Of a DNA stretch of 64,000 nt, positions 55,978 to 64,000 are shown piece after piece. Below the pieces are notes generated by a model. It was not told the DNA's origin and searched no databases. It saw nothing but the letters and a program-made list of their open reading frames with translations. Position numbers and translations under genes: made by a program. How positions within the stretch are numbered: the first letter of the stretch is position 1; the number at the start of each line of letters is the position of its first letter. Origin of the DNA: Aerosticca soli (GTDB lineage: Bacteria > Pseudomonadota > Gammaproteobacteria > Xanthomonadales > Rhodanobacteraceae); contig NZ_AP018560.1 of the NCBI RefSeq assembly GCF_003967035.1, forward strand, positions 2,069,001 to 2,133,000, written 5' to 3'.

Positions 55978-57488
55978 AGCCGCATGCTGCCGGTGTCGAG
56001 ATAACGCTGGTGCCAGGCGAGCGCCTCGGAAAGGATGTGCGGCGTGTGCTTGCCGCGGCTTTCGCGCAGGGCGCGTTCGAAATAATCCGCAAGCTGCGGG
56101 CGGTAATCCGGATGGGCGCAATGCGCGATCACCTGGCGGGCGCGCTGTTTGGGCGACAGCCCGCGCAGATCGGCCAGTCCCTGCTCGGTGACGATCACCG
56201 CCACGTCGTGCTCGGTATGGTCGACGTGACTGACCATCGGCACGATGGCGGATATGGCGCCGGCCTTGGCCGTGCTCGGGGTGACGAAACAGGACAAAAA
56301 GCCGTTGCGCGCGAAATCGCCCGAGCCGCCGATGCCGTTGATGATGCTGGTGCCGGCGACGTGGGTGGAATTGACGTTGCCGTAGAGATCGGCCTCGACC
56401 ATGCCGTTGATCGCGATGCAGCCCAGCCTGCGCACCAGCTCGGCATGGTTGGAGATCTCCTGCGGACGCAGGACGATGCGCCGGCGGTAGAGATCGATGT
56501 CGCGTACGAAGCGCTCCACGCTCTCGGGACTCAAGGAAAGGGCCGTGGCCGAGGCGGTCTCGATCACGCCCTCGCCGATGAGTTCCAGCATGCCGTCCTG
56601 GATCACCTCGGTGAAGGCGGTGAGCTGGTTGAAGCCGCCGTCGCGCAGGCCCAGCAACACCGCATTGGCGATGTTGCCGACACCCGACTGCAGCGGCAGC
56701 AGGTGTTCGCCCAGGCGCCCCATCCGGATCTCGTGACGCAAGAACTCGATCAGATGCCCGGCGATGCGCCGCGAGGTCTCGTCCGGCGGCGCGAAGCGAC
56801 CGAGCCGGTCGGGCGCGTCGGTCTCCACCACCGCCTTGATCTTGGCCGGATCCACCTTGAGATACGGCTCGCCGATACGGTCGCCCGGGTGCACTAGCGG
56901 GATGGGCTTGCGATGCGGCGGCAACGCGGTGCCGTAGTAGATGTCGTGCATGCCGTCCAGACCGAGCGGCTGACGGTGGTTCACCTCCAGGATCACCTGA
57001 TCGGCCAGATCCAGCCAGGTCTTGTTGTTGCCGACCGAAGTGGAAGGAATCAGGCGGCCGTCGGGCAAGATGCCCGCCACTTCGATCAGCGCGGTGTCGA
57101 TCTTGCCGAGGAAACCGAACCAGGCGTATTGCGCGACCTGGCCCAAGTGGATGTCCATGTATTCGATCTGACCGGCATTGATGCGCGCCCGCAGTTCCGG
57201 ATCGGACTGATAGGGCAGACGGAACTCGATGCCGCCGACCTTGGCCAGCGCGCCGTCGAGCTCGGGCGCGGTGGAGGCGCCGGTGAGGATGCGCAGGGCG
57301 AACGGTTCGCCGCGGCCGTGGGCCGCCAGGATGTGCCGTGCCAGCGCCTGCGGCACCGCCTTCGGGTAACCGGCGCCGGTGAAGCCGCTCATGCCAACCG
57401 TGGTGCCGGGCGCGATCAGCGCGGCGGCCTCCTCGGCCGACATGCGCCGCGCGGCCAGGGCGGGATGGGCAATGCGCGTGGCAGTCAC
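55974..57488 (-). CDS. Acetyl-CoA hydrolase/succinyl-CoA:acetate CoA-transferase family
   Basis: Class I CoA-transferase of 504 residues. VGMSGFTGAGYPKAVPQAL at the N-terminus, PSTSVGNNKTWLDLADQVI, the catalytic Glu in FTEVIQDGMLEL and the oxyanion region GTSIINGIGGSGDFARNG match the succinate/acetate CoA-transferase group better than simple hydrolases. It would link acetyl-CoA or acetate handling to the TCA cycle. It lies between rlmH and maf and overlaps maf by 4 bp. Confidence 0.9.
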   Translation of the reverse strand: MTATRIAHPALAARRMSAEEAAALIAPGTTVGMSGFTGAGYPKAVPQALARHILAAHGRGEPFALRILTGASTAPELDGALAKVGGIEFRLPYQSDPELRARINAGQIEYMDIHLGQVAQYAWFGFLGKIDTALIEVAGILPDGRLIPSTSVGNNKTWLDLADQVILEVNHRQPLGLDGMHDIYYGTALPPHRKPIPLVHPGDRIGEPYLKVDPAKIKAVVETDAPDRLGRFAPPDETSRRIAGHLIEFLRHEIRMGRLGEHLLPLQSGVGNIANAVLLGLRDGGFNQLTAFTEVIQDGMLELIGEGVIETASATALSLSPESVERFVRDIDLYRRRIVLRPQEISNHAELVRRLGCIAINGMVEADLYGNVNSTHVAGTSIINGIGGSGDFARNGFLSCFVTPSTAKAGAISAIVPMVSHVDHTEHDVAVIVTEQGLADLRGLSPKQRARQVIAHCAHPDYRPQLADYFERALRESRGKHTPHILSEALAWHQRYLDTGSMRL

Positions 57489-57579
57489 GGAAGGAGCACT
57501 CCGGCGGCGTGGGGAAGGCGCATGTTACTCGCGCGCCGCGGCACCTTGCCTCGCGTCTGAATGCCGCAGCCAACGCCCC

Positions 57580-58050
57580 TCAACCGCGGTGATAGGGATG
57601 TCCCGCCGTGATGGTCGCGGCCCGGTAGAGCTGTTCGACGAGCACCAGCCGCACCAGCATGTGCGGCAACGTCAGCGGACCGAGCGACCAGCGCTGGTCG
57701 GCGCGCGCGAGCACGGCGGGCGCATGCCCGTCCGCACCGCCGATCAGGAAGGCCAGATCGCGACCGGCCAGCCGCCAGCGCTGCCATTGCTCGGCCAGTT
57801 CCTCGCTGGACCAGGCCTTGCCGCGTCCGTCGAGGGCGACCACGTGCGCATCGCGCGGCAGCGCGGCGAGCATCGCCGCGCCTTCCTCCTGCACGGCGCG
57901 GGTCTCGTCCCGGCCCTTGCCGCGCAGGCCGGCCTTGAGTTCGACGAGTTCGAGCGACAGCACGTGCGCCAGCCGCTTGCGGTATTCGGCCAGGCCTTCG
58001 GCCACCCAGCCCGGCATGCGTTCACCGACCGCGACGATGCGTGCGCGCAT
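57580..58050 (-). CDS. rlmH: 23S rRNA (pseudouridine(1915)-N3)-methyltransferase
   Basis: SPOUT-class methyltransferase that modifies helix 69 of 23S rRNA. The 156-residue product has VALDGRGKAWSSEELA, the SAM-binding knot FLIGGADGHAPAV and the C-terminal HMLVRLVLVEQLYRAATI with GHPYHRG. Follows rsfS by 64 bp, a conserved neighbour. Confidence 0.96.
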   Translation of the reverse strand: MRARIVAVGERMPGWVAEGLAEYRKRLAHVLSLELVELKAGLRGKGRDETRAVQEEGAAMLAALPRDAHVVALDGRGKAWSSEELAEQWQRWRLAGRDLAFLIGGADGHAPAVLARADQRWSLGPLTLPHMLVRLVLVEQLYRAATITAGHPYHRG

Positions 58051-58114
58051 CCTTGACCTCTCGCCCCTGCCTGACCCCTGGTCCGTCGGTGGCGGCCCGG
58101 CGTGGCCGCACCGC

Positions 58115-58495
58115 TCAGCCGACGCTGGTGGCGTCCTGGTCGCGGTCGCCCACCGTCCACAGGCGCTCCAGCCCGTAGAACTCGCGGATCCGCGGCAGCA
58201 TGACGTGCACCACCACGTCGCCGAGATCGACCAGCACCCACTCGGCCTCCTGCTCGCCCTCCACGCCCAGCGGCACCATGCCCGCCCGTTTGGCGAACTT
58301 CACCACCTCGTCGGCGATGGATTTCACGTGCCGGGCGGAAGTCCCGGAAGCGATCACCAGCAGGTCGGTGATGGCGGTCTTGCCGCGGACGTCGATTTCG
58401 CGGATGTCCTTGGCCTTGAGGGTTTCCAGCGCGTCGAGGACAGACTGGCGCAGGGCGGCCGCGCTGACGGCCTTGGCAGATGGGGACGGATTCAA
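58115..58495 (-). CDS. rsfS: Ribosome silencing factor RsfS
   Basis: Binds uL14 on the 50S subunit and blocks subunit joining in starvation. The 126-residue protein has [37 protein letters not shown] and [16 protein letters not shown], all diagnostic. The start appears to be TTG 58495 (MNPSPSAK); no ATG precedes the conserved region and the ribosome site is weak (GAGG 10 bp upstream), so the N-terminus is uncertain. Confidence 0.93.
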   Translation of the reverse strand: MNPSPSAKAVSAAALRQSVLDALETLKAKDIREIDVRGKTAITDLLVIASGTSARHVKSIADEVVKFAKRAGMVPLGVEGEQEAEWVLVDLGDVVVHVMLPRIREFYGLERLWTVGDRDQDATSVG

Positions 58496-58643
58496 CGGTG
58501 GGATGCCTCTTGCTGTCGATGCGCCGGTAGGGCAGGCCCAGTATAGGCAGGCAGCCGGCCAGCGTCAGCCGACCGATGCGCGGCGTGCCGTGCAGCCTTC
58601 ATCCGTCCGCACGGTCGCCGGTCGACGCGGCCATGACGCGGCA

Positions 58644-59945
58644 TCAATCGACCGGCGTATGCCGATACTTCGCCACGTCGCGCTCCAGCACCGTGCCGGC
58701 GTGGTTGCTCCAGCTCTGACGGATGTAGCTCACCACCGCCGCGACGTCGTGGTCATCGAGCTCCTGGGCGAACGGCGGCATCGAATACGGCCGCGGATTG
58801 GCTGCCGTGGTGGGCGCGAATCCGCCCAGGAGCACGATGCGGATGGCGTTGATGCCGGTCGGCTCGTCCACCGCCGAATTGCCGTCCAGCGGTGGATAGA
58901 CGCCGGCGACGCCCTGACCATCCTTGCCATGGCAGCTGGCGCAGCGATCCGCATAGATCTTGGCGCCGGCCTGGACCTGCTCGGCATCGTCGCCAGCCTC
59001 GGCACTCGCGCGGGACGGGCGGCGCGGCGGCAGCGTCTTGAGATAGGTCGCCATCGCGCGCAAGTCCGCCTCGGTCGCAAACTGGGTGCTCTGCGTCACC
59101 ACCTCGGCCATCGGCCCGAACGCGGTGCCGCGTGCCGAGTGCCCCGTCTTGAGCAGGTCGACCACGTCCTGCTCGCTCCAGCCGGCCAGCCCGCCGTTGG
59201 CCTGCATACTGAGATCGGGCGCATACCAGTCCTGCGCGGGAATCTGTCCGCCGGACAGCTGCGGCTTCTTGGCCGTGCCGCCGAGCGCATCGCGCGGGGC
59301 GTGGCATTCGTTGCAATGGCCGAGGCCCTCCACGAGATAGGCGCCGCGGTTCCACTCCGCCGATTTGGCGGGGTCGGGGACGAACTCACCGGGCTGGAAA
59401 TACAGCGAACGCCAGGCGGCCAGACTGGCCTGCATGTTGTAGGGGAAGGGCAGCGCCGGCGTCGGATTGTCCTGCCGCACCGGCGGCAGGGATTTCAGAT
59501 AGGCGAACAGCGCCAGGGCATCGTCGCGATGCACCTTGGTGAACGAGGTATAGGAAAACACCGGGTACAGCAGCCGGCCGTCGCGCCCCTGCCCCCAGTG
59601 CAATGCGCGCCAGAAATCCTCGAACGTCCAGTCGCCCAGGCCAGTCTCGCGATCGGGCGTCAGGTTGGGCGCGGGCACGTCGCCGAAAGGCGTCGGCAAG
59701 CGCCGGCCGCCCGCATAGGGGGTACCGCCGCGCCGGGTGTGGCAACTCGCGCAATCGCCGAGGATGGCGAGATAACGCCCCTGCTCGATCAACGCCGGGT
59801 CGTCCAGCCGTCGCTCCGGTACGCCGGCGGCATTGGCCGGTCGCGAGGGTGCGGTGGTGCTGCGCTGGCGCAGCAGCCACCAGCCGCCGGCGAGCAGCAC
59901 GATCACCACCGCCAGCGCGAGTATCACCTTGCCGGTCCGGCTCAT
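58644..59945 (-). CDS. Membrane-anchored triheme cytochrome c (alcohol dehydrogenase cytochrome-subunit-like)
   Basis: A 433-residue cytochrome with an N-terminal helix (KVILALAVVIVLLAGGWWLL, about 6-25) and three haem sites: CASCH, CNECH and CASCH (near 64, 211 and 346). The three-haem layout resembles the cytochrome subunit of periplasmic PQQ alcohol, gluconate or sorbitol dehydrogenases, which hands electrons to ubiquinone. No dehydrogenase subunit is encoded nearby. ATG 59945 overlaps the stop of the upstream diheme cytochrome gene by 4 bp. Confidence 0.87.
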   Translation of the reverse strand: MSRTGKVILALAVVIVLLAGGWWLLRQRSTTAPSRPANAAGVPERRLDDPALIEQGRYLAILGDCASCHTRRGGTPYAGGRRLPTPFGDVPAPNLTPDRETGLGDWTFEDFWRALHWGQGRDGRLLYPVFSYTSFTKVHRDDALALFAYLKSLPPVRQDNPTPALPFPYNMQASLAAWRSLYFQPGEFVPDPAKSAEWNRGAYLVEGLGHCNECHAPRDALGGTAKKPQLSGGQIPAQDWYAPDLSMQANGGLAGWSEQDVVDLLKTGHSARGTAFGPMAEVVTQSTQFATEADLRAMATYLKTLPPRRPSRASAEAGDDAEQVQAGAKIYADRCASCHGKDGQGVAGVYPPLDGNSAVDEPTGINAIRIVLLGGFAPTTAANPRPYSMPPFAQELDDHDVAAVVSYIRQSWSNHAGTVLERDVAKYRHTPVD

Positions 59946-60664
59946 CGCGCGGCCTCCCGTTGTCCCAGCACGCCGCACGCCAAGGGCGGCTGTACCGACC
60001 CCGGCGGCTGCGCGTGCATGTCCGCCGGCAGGCTGCGACTGGCCAGCCACGCCGATACCGCGGTGATGTCCGCATCGCTCAGCCGGGCGGCGATGGTCGC
60101 CATGCAGTCCGGCGCGGTGGTCGCCCGCGTGCCGGTGCGCCAGGAGCCGAGCTGCGAGCTGATGTAGTCGTAGGGCAGGCCGACCAGCCCCGGGATATCC
60201 GGCTCGACGCCGGTGAGCTGGCTGCCGTGACAGGCCTGGCAGGCCGGCACCTTGCGCGACGGATCGCCGTGGGTGACCAGCGCCTCGCCGCGGGCGAGCG
60301 CTTCGGTCGGCAGTGCGGGCACCGGCGAGCGCTCGTAAGGCACCTGCTGGGCGGCAAAGTAGCTGGCGATCTCATGCCGATAGGCCGGCGACAGACCGGT
60401 CACGATGTATTCCATCGGACCGTACTTGCGCAGGCCGTCCTGGAAATCCTTGAGCTGCCGATCGAGATAACCGACCGGTTTGCCGGCCAGCCGCGGGAAA
60501 AAACCGCTCTTGGGCGTGCCTTCGCCGTGCACGCCATGACAAGCGGTACAGGCGGCGATACGCTGCTCGAGCGTGTCCGGCACCGTGTGGGTTCCCTGCG
60601 CCACGGCCAGCGCGGGAGCGGCCAGCAACCCGGCCATCAGGTAAATGCGTATGCTCGCGATCAT
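59942..60664 (-). CDS. Periplasmic diheme cytochrome c (c4-like)
   Basis: A 240-residue precursor with a signal peptide (YLMAGLLAAPALAVAQG) and two haem motifs, CTACH (near 39) and CQACH (near 142), in two similar halves as in cytochrome c4. PRLAGKPVGYLDRQLKDFQDG and PGLVGLPYDYISSQLGSWR are the matching helices of each half. First gene of a two-cytochrome operon. Confidence 0.88.
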   Translation of the reverse strand: MIASIRIYLMAGLLAAPALAVAQGTHTVPDTLEQRIAACTACHGVHGEGTPKSGFFPRLAGKPVGYLDRQLKDFQDGLRKYGPMEYIVTGLSPAYRHEIASYFAAQQVPYERSPVPALPTEALARGEALVTHGDPSRKVPACQACHGSQLTGVEPDIPGLVGLPYDYISSQLGSWRTGTRATTAPDCMATIAARLSDADITAVSAWLASRSLPADMHAQPPGSVQPPLACGVLGQREAAR

Positions 60665-60748
60665 CGGCGCATTATAGGCGGCAGTCGTCGTCGTTCCGTG
60701 CTCGACGAATCGGACGTCGCGTTCTTTTTGCCAAGGGGAATCGGAAAG

Positions 60749-62323
60749 ATGGGTCTACGCGCAATCGTCCTCGCCTTCGCCGGCGTGCTGAGTTGGGGGC
60801 GCCTCATGGCGACGGACGTCCAGCCGTCCATCGCCACCGCCGACATCGCCGAGCTCGGCCGGGCCCTGGCCGCCGGCAGGCTCGATGCCCGCACGCTGGC
60901 CACGCAGGCGCTGGCGCGTATCGAGGCGATCGACCGGCAAGGGCCGGCGCTGCACGCGATGATCGAAACCAACCCCGATGCGCTGTCGATCGCCGCCCAG
61001 CTGGACGCCGCCCATACGCGCGGCCCGCTGCACGGCATCCCGATCCTGCTCAAGGACAACATCGACACCGGCGACCGCATGCTGACCACCGCCGGCTCGC
61101 TCGCCCTGGCCGATGCGCCGGCGCCACGCGATGCCTTCATCGTCGAACGCCTGCGCCAGGCCGGCGCCCTGATTCTCGGCAAGACCAATCTGAGCGAATG
61201 GGCCAACTTCCGCTCCAACCATGCCAGCAGCGGCTGGAGCGCACGCGGCGGACAGACCAAGAACCCCTACGTGCTCGACCGCAACCCGTGCGGCTCCAGC
61301 GCCGGTTCCGGGGCGGCGATCGCCGCCGGCCTGGCCACGGTGGCGATCGGCACCGAGACCGACGGCTCGATCCTCTGCCCGGCCGCGTTCAACGGCCTGG
61401 TCGGCATCAAGCCGACGCTGGGGCTGGTCAGCCGCAGCGGCATCGTGCCGATCAGCCACAACCAGGACACCGCCGGGCCCATGGCGCGCAGCGTGACCGA
61501 CGCCGCCATCGTGCTCGGCATCATCGCCGGCAGCGATCCGCGCGATCCGGCCACGGCCGGGGCCGATCGCCATGCCACCGACTACACCCGCTTCCTCGAC
61601 CCCGACGGCTTGCGCGGCAAGCGCATCGGCGTGGTGCGCCAGCTCGCCGGCGCCGAGCCGAATGCCGACCGCGTGCTCGAACAGGCCATCGCGCTGATGA
61701 AGGCGCAGGGCGCGGTGATCGTCGATCCGGTGACGCTGCCGCACCTGGCCGAGCTCGGTGGACCGGAGATGACCGTGCTGCTCTACGACTTCAAGCACGA
61801 TCTTGCGGCCTATCTCGCCACCCGGCCGAATCTGCAGGTGAAGTCATTGGCCGACCTGATCGCCTTCGATCGAAACCATGCCGACGAGGAAATGCCATGG
61901 TTCGGCCAGGAGCTTTTCGAACAGGCGCAACGCAAGGGGCCATTGACCGATGCGGCCTATCGCGAGGCACTCGCCAAGGCCAAGCGCCTGGCCGGCCCGG
62001 AGGGCATCGACGCGGCGCTGGCCAAGGATCACCTCGACGCGCTGCTCGCGCCCTCCTGGGGCCCGGCCTTCGTCACCGACCTCGTGCTCGGCGATCACGT
62101 GGTCAGCGGCGATCCCACCGTGGGCGGCGCCTCGCAGCCGGCGGCCATGGCCGGCTATCCGTCGATCACCGTGCCGGCCGGCTTCGCGCACGGCCTGCCG
62201 GTCGGCATCGTGCTGTTCGGCACGGCATGGAGCGAACCCACGCTGATCGCCATGGCCTACGGTTTCGAGCAGCATGCACACGCCTGGCGGCCGCCTCGCT
62301 TCCTGGACGCCGCCGAACGCTGA
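60749..62323 (+). CDS. Exported amidase (amidase-signature family)
   Basis: A 524-residue Ser-cisSer-Lys amidase with an N-terminal signal (MGLRAIVLAFAGVLSWGRLMA). The catalytic Lys is in PILLKDNIDTGD (near 107). The amidase signature NPCGSSAGSGAAIAAGL (near 182) holds the cis-Ser, and the nucleophile is in GTETDGSILCPA. Export makes a role in periplasmic amide or peptide hydrolysis more likely than in Glu-tRNA amidation (GatA). ATG 60749 chosen. Divergent from the cytochrome operon. Confidence 0.9.
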   Translation: MGLRAIVLAFAGVLSWGRLMATDVQPSIATADIAELGRALAAGRLDARTLATQALARIEAIDRQGPALHAMIETNPDALSIAAQLDAAHTRGPLHGIPILLKDNIDTGDRMLTTAGSLALADAPAPRDAFIVERLRQAGALILGKTNLSEWANFRSNHASSGWSARGGQTKNPYVLDRNPCGSSAGSGAAIAAGLATVAIGTETDGSILCPAAFNGLVGIKPTLGLVSRSGIVPISHNQDTAGPMARSVTDAAIVLGIIAGSDPRDPATAGADRHATDYTRFLDPDGLRGKRIGVVRQLAGAEPNADRVLEQAIALMKAQGAVIVDPVTLPHLAELGGPEMTVLLYDFKHDLAAYLATRPNLQVKSLADLIAFDRNHADEEMPWFGQELFEQAQRKGPLTDAAYREALAKAKRLAGPEGIDAALAKDHLDALLAPSWGPAFVTDLVLGDHVVSGDPTVGGASQPAAMAGYPSITVPAGFAHGLPVGIVLFGTAWSEPTLIAMAYGFEQHAHAWRPPRFLDAAER

Positions 62324-62347
62324 AGACGACGCCTGGCCAGGCAGGAC

Positions 62348-63718
62348 TCAGCCGAGTGTCGCCGCCGACTTACGCACGATCAGCATGGCGAGCTCCAGCG
62401 ATTGCTCGTAATTGAGCCGCGGGTCGACGGCGGACTTGTACGCGCGCTCGAGATCGGCCTCGGAGAGGTCGCGCGCACCGCCCAGGCATTCGGTGACGTT
62501 CTCGCCGGTCAGCTCCAGATGCACGCCGCCCAGGCGGGTGCCGGCGGCGGCGTGGATGTCGAAAGCCTGGTCCAGCTCACCGCGGATGTTGTCGAAGCGA
62601 CGCGTCTTGTAGCCGTTGGACGTGCTCTCGGTATTGCCGTGCATCGGATCGGCGACCCACAGCACGCGCCGGCCGGCGCGCTTCACCGCATCGAGCAGGG
62701 GCGGCAGCTTGGCGGCGATCTGCGCATGGCCCATGCGATGGATCAGGGTAAGCCGGCCAGGCTCGTTCTCCGGATCGAGCACGTCGATCAGCGCCAGCAG
62801 CGCGTCCGGCGTCACCGACGGGCCGACCTTGACCGCGATCGGGTTGCGGATGCCACGGAAATATTCCACGTGCGCGCCATCGAGCGCCGCCGTGCGCATG
62901 CCGATCCAGGGGAAATGCGTGGACAGATTGAACCAGCCGGGATGGCGCGGCACCTGCCGGGTCAGCGCCTGTTCGTAGTGCAGTACCAGCGCTTCGTGGG
63001 AAGTGAAGAAATCCACCCGCGAGAAGCCGGCGACCGGCCCGGCGAGGGTTTCCATGAAGCGCAGCGAATCGCCGATCGCCGCCACCATGCGCCGGTACTC
63101 GGCGGCGAGCGGCGCGTGTTCCACCCAGGCCAGATCCCAGTATTCGGGGTGGTGCAGATCGGCAAAGCCGCCGTCGATCAGCGCCCGCACGAAGTTCATC
63201 GTCAGCGCCGAATGCGCATGCGCCTGCAGCAGCCGCTGCGGATCGGCGCGCCGTGCCGCCGCGGTGAATGCCGGTCCGTTGACGATGTCGCCGCGAAAAC
63301 TCGGCAAGGTCACGCCCTCGCGCGTCTCGGTGTCGGCCGAGCGCGGCTTGGCGTATTGACCGGCGAAACGGCCGACGCGCAGCACCGGCTGCTTGAGGCC
63401 ATGCACCAGGACCAGGCTCATCTGCAACAGCACCTTGAGCCGATTGGAGATGATCGGGCTGGTGCAGTCGGCGAAACTTTCCGCGCAATCGCCGCCCTGC
63501 AAGAGGAAGCGCTTGCCCTCCTGCGCCTCGGCCAATGCCCGCTTGAGCGCAAGCACCTCCCATGAGGTCACCAGTGGCGGCAGTCTGGCCAGCTCGTCGA
63601 GCACGCGGGCCAGCTCGGCCGGATCCTCGTAATGCGGCTGCTGCAGTGCCGTGCGCCGCTGCCAGGAGTCCGGCAGCCAGCCATCGGCTTCGTGGAAAGG
63701 CATGGAGGCGACGTTCAT
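62348..63718 (-). CDS. 3-deoxy-7-phosphoheptulonate synthase, class II
   Basis: First enzyme of the shikimate pathway (PEP + erythrose 4-phosphate to DAHP), of the plant-like class II type. The 456-residue protein has [14 protein letters not shown] (metal Cys), [34 protein letters not shown] and [10 protein letters not shown]. Class II enzymes are shorter on regulatory additions than E. coli AroFGH and are usual in xanthomonads. ATG 63718 overlaps the dsbB stop by 4 bp. Confidence 0.95.
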   Translation of the reverse strand: MNVASMPFHEADGWLPDSWQRRTALQQPHYEDPAELARVLDELARLPPLVTSWEVLALKRALAEAQEGKRFLLQGGDCAESFADCTSPIISNRLKVLLQMSLVLVHGLKQPVLRVGRFAGQYAKPRSADTETREGVTLPSFRGDIVNGPAFTAAARRADPQRLLQAHAHSALTMNFVRALIDGGFADLHHPEYWDLAWVEHAPLAAEYRRMVAAIGDSLRFMETLAGPVAGFSRVDFFTSHEALVLHYEQALTRQVPRHPGWFNLSTHFPWIGMRTAALDGAHVEYFRGIRNPIAVKVGPSVTPDALLALIDVLDPENEPGRLTLIHRMGHAQIAAKLPPLLDAVKRAGRRVLWVADPMHGNTESTSNGYKTRRFDNIRGELDQAFDIHAAAGTRLGGVHLELTGENVTECLGGARDLSEADLERAYKSAVDPRLNYEQSLELAMLIVRKSAATLG

Positions 63719-63999
63719 GGCTTGGTATCCGGAAGAGATGAGGGCGAGCGTGTCATACGCACCTGCCATGCGGCGCGGACTGCCCACGCGGCGAGCAGCA
63801 CGTACCACAGCAGCGTCCACGCCGGCATCGGCAGGCCGAGCACCTTCTCGACCTTGGCGCATTCCCCCGATCCGTTGAAGACCATGCGCAGGACCTTGGA
63901 CAAGGGGAAGGCGCTGAACATGTAGTCCAGCGGCGGCCCGCACGAGGGCACCTGGTCGGCCGGCAGCGATTGGATCCACAGGTGCCGCGCGGCTACCGC
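63715..63999 (-). CDS. dsbB: Disulfide bond formation protein B, C-terminal part (cut by window edge)
   Basis: The last 94 codons of DsbB, the inner-membrane quinone-linked oxidase that reoxidises Dsb[10 protein letters not shown] and the periplasmic loop with the second redox pair ([10 protein letters not shown] and [10 protein letters not shown]) are visible, followed by a transmembrane helix ([18 protein letters not shown]) and a short polar tail. The N-terminal helices and the first CxxC lie outside the window. Confidence 0.9.
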   Translation of the reverse strand, partial: AVAARHLWIQSLPADQVPSCGPPLDYMFSAFPLSKVLRMVFNGSGECAKVEKVLGLPMPAWTLLWYVLLAAWAVRAAWQVRMTRSPSSLPDTKP

Positions 64000-64000
64000 A

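Overview
The window is a gene-dense, GC-rich stretch of bacterial chromosome. Gene content and synteny point to a gammaproteobacterium of the Xanthomonadales (Lysobacterales), most like Rhodanobacteraceae or Xanthomonadaceae. Pointers are pcnB-folK-panBC-panD, tpiA-secG-tRNA-Leu, a UbiM-type ubiquinone hydroxylase, ppsR divergent from ppsA, lapAB joined to an O-antigen or exopolysaccharide initiation operon, surE-pcm-yqaA-nlpD, hflKC-purA and a class II DAHP synthase. The genus cannot be fixed from sequence alone. About 60 protein genes and 11 tRNA genes are supported. I see no rRNA, CRISPR array or prophage. There is one intact insertion sequence.

Layout. 1-4.5 kb: tRNA-Glu(CTC), RNA polyadenylation (pcnB), folate (folK) and pantothenate synthesis (panB, panC, panD). 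4.5-8.3 kb: a 2OG-oxygenase-like protein, a VIT1-type transporter, a short-chain dehydrogenase, tpiA-secG and tRNA-Leu. 8.4-16.8 kb: msrB-msrA, a zinc alcohol dehydrogenase, ubiM, a secreted Ntn acylase and a FadJ-type beta-oxidation enzyme. 16.8-26.5 kb: DUF2058 protein, ugd-slyX, an FKBP isomerase, a Kef-like antiporter, a tRNA-Ala/Glu/Asp cluster, a DUF1249 protein, ppsR/ppsA and tRNA-Ser. 26.6-33.3 kb: a PuuB-like oxidase, then the envelope operon lapA-lapB-GT4-capD-galU. 33.3-35.4 kb: five tRNA genes and an ISL3-family element with 8-bp target duplication. 35.3-45.7 kb: rlmE-ftsH, yhbY, nlpD/yqaA/pcm/surE, an Smr protein, truD, a c'-type cytochrome, a DUF962 protein and an OYE-family reductase. 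45.8-54 kb: a tandem glycine riboswitch with gcvP, a cupin, purA, a 202-bp tandem array and hflKC. 54-64 kb: MAPEG and CPBP membrane proteins, maf, a CoA-transferase, rlmH, rsfS, two multiheme cytochromes c, an exported amidase, a class II DAHP synthase and the end of dsbB.

Most genes are housekeeping and many are translationally coupled by ATGA overlaps (pcnB/folK, msrB/msrA, ugd/slyX, rlmE/ftsH, lapA/lapB, hflK/hflC, dsbB/DAHP synthase). The envelope operon joins LPS quality control (LapAB) to lipid-linked glycan initiation and UDP-sugar supply; ugd, elsewhere in the window, makes UDP-glucuronate from the galU product.

The most unusual structure is at 51191-52069: four full and one partial, base-identical 202-bp units. 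Each full unit carries a sigma70-like purA promoter, the purA leader and the first 13 purA codons, and ends in a perfect palindrome. Other points of interest are a 5 x 8-bp repeat between ppsR and the DUF1249 gene, the IS just upstream of a tRNA promoter, a CoA-transferase gene between rlmH and maf, and a Kef-like antiporter without its usual RCK domain.
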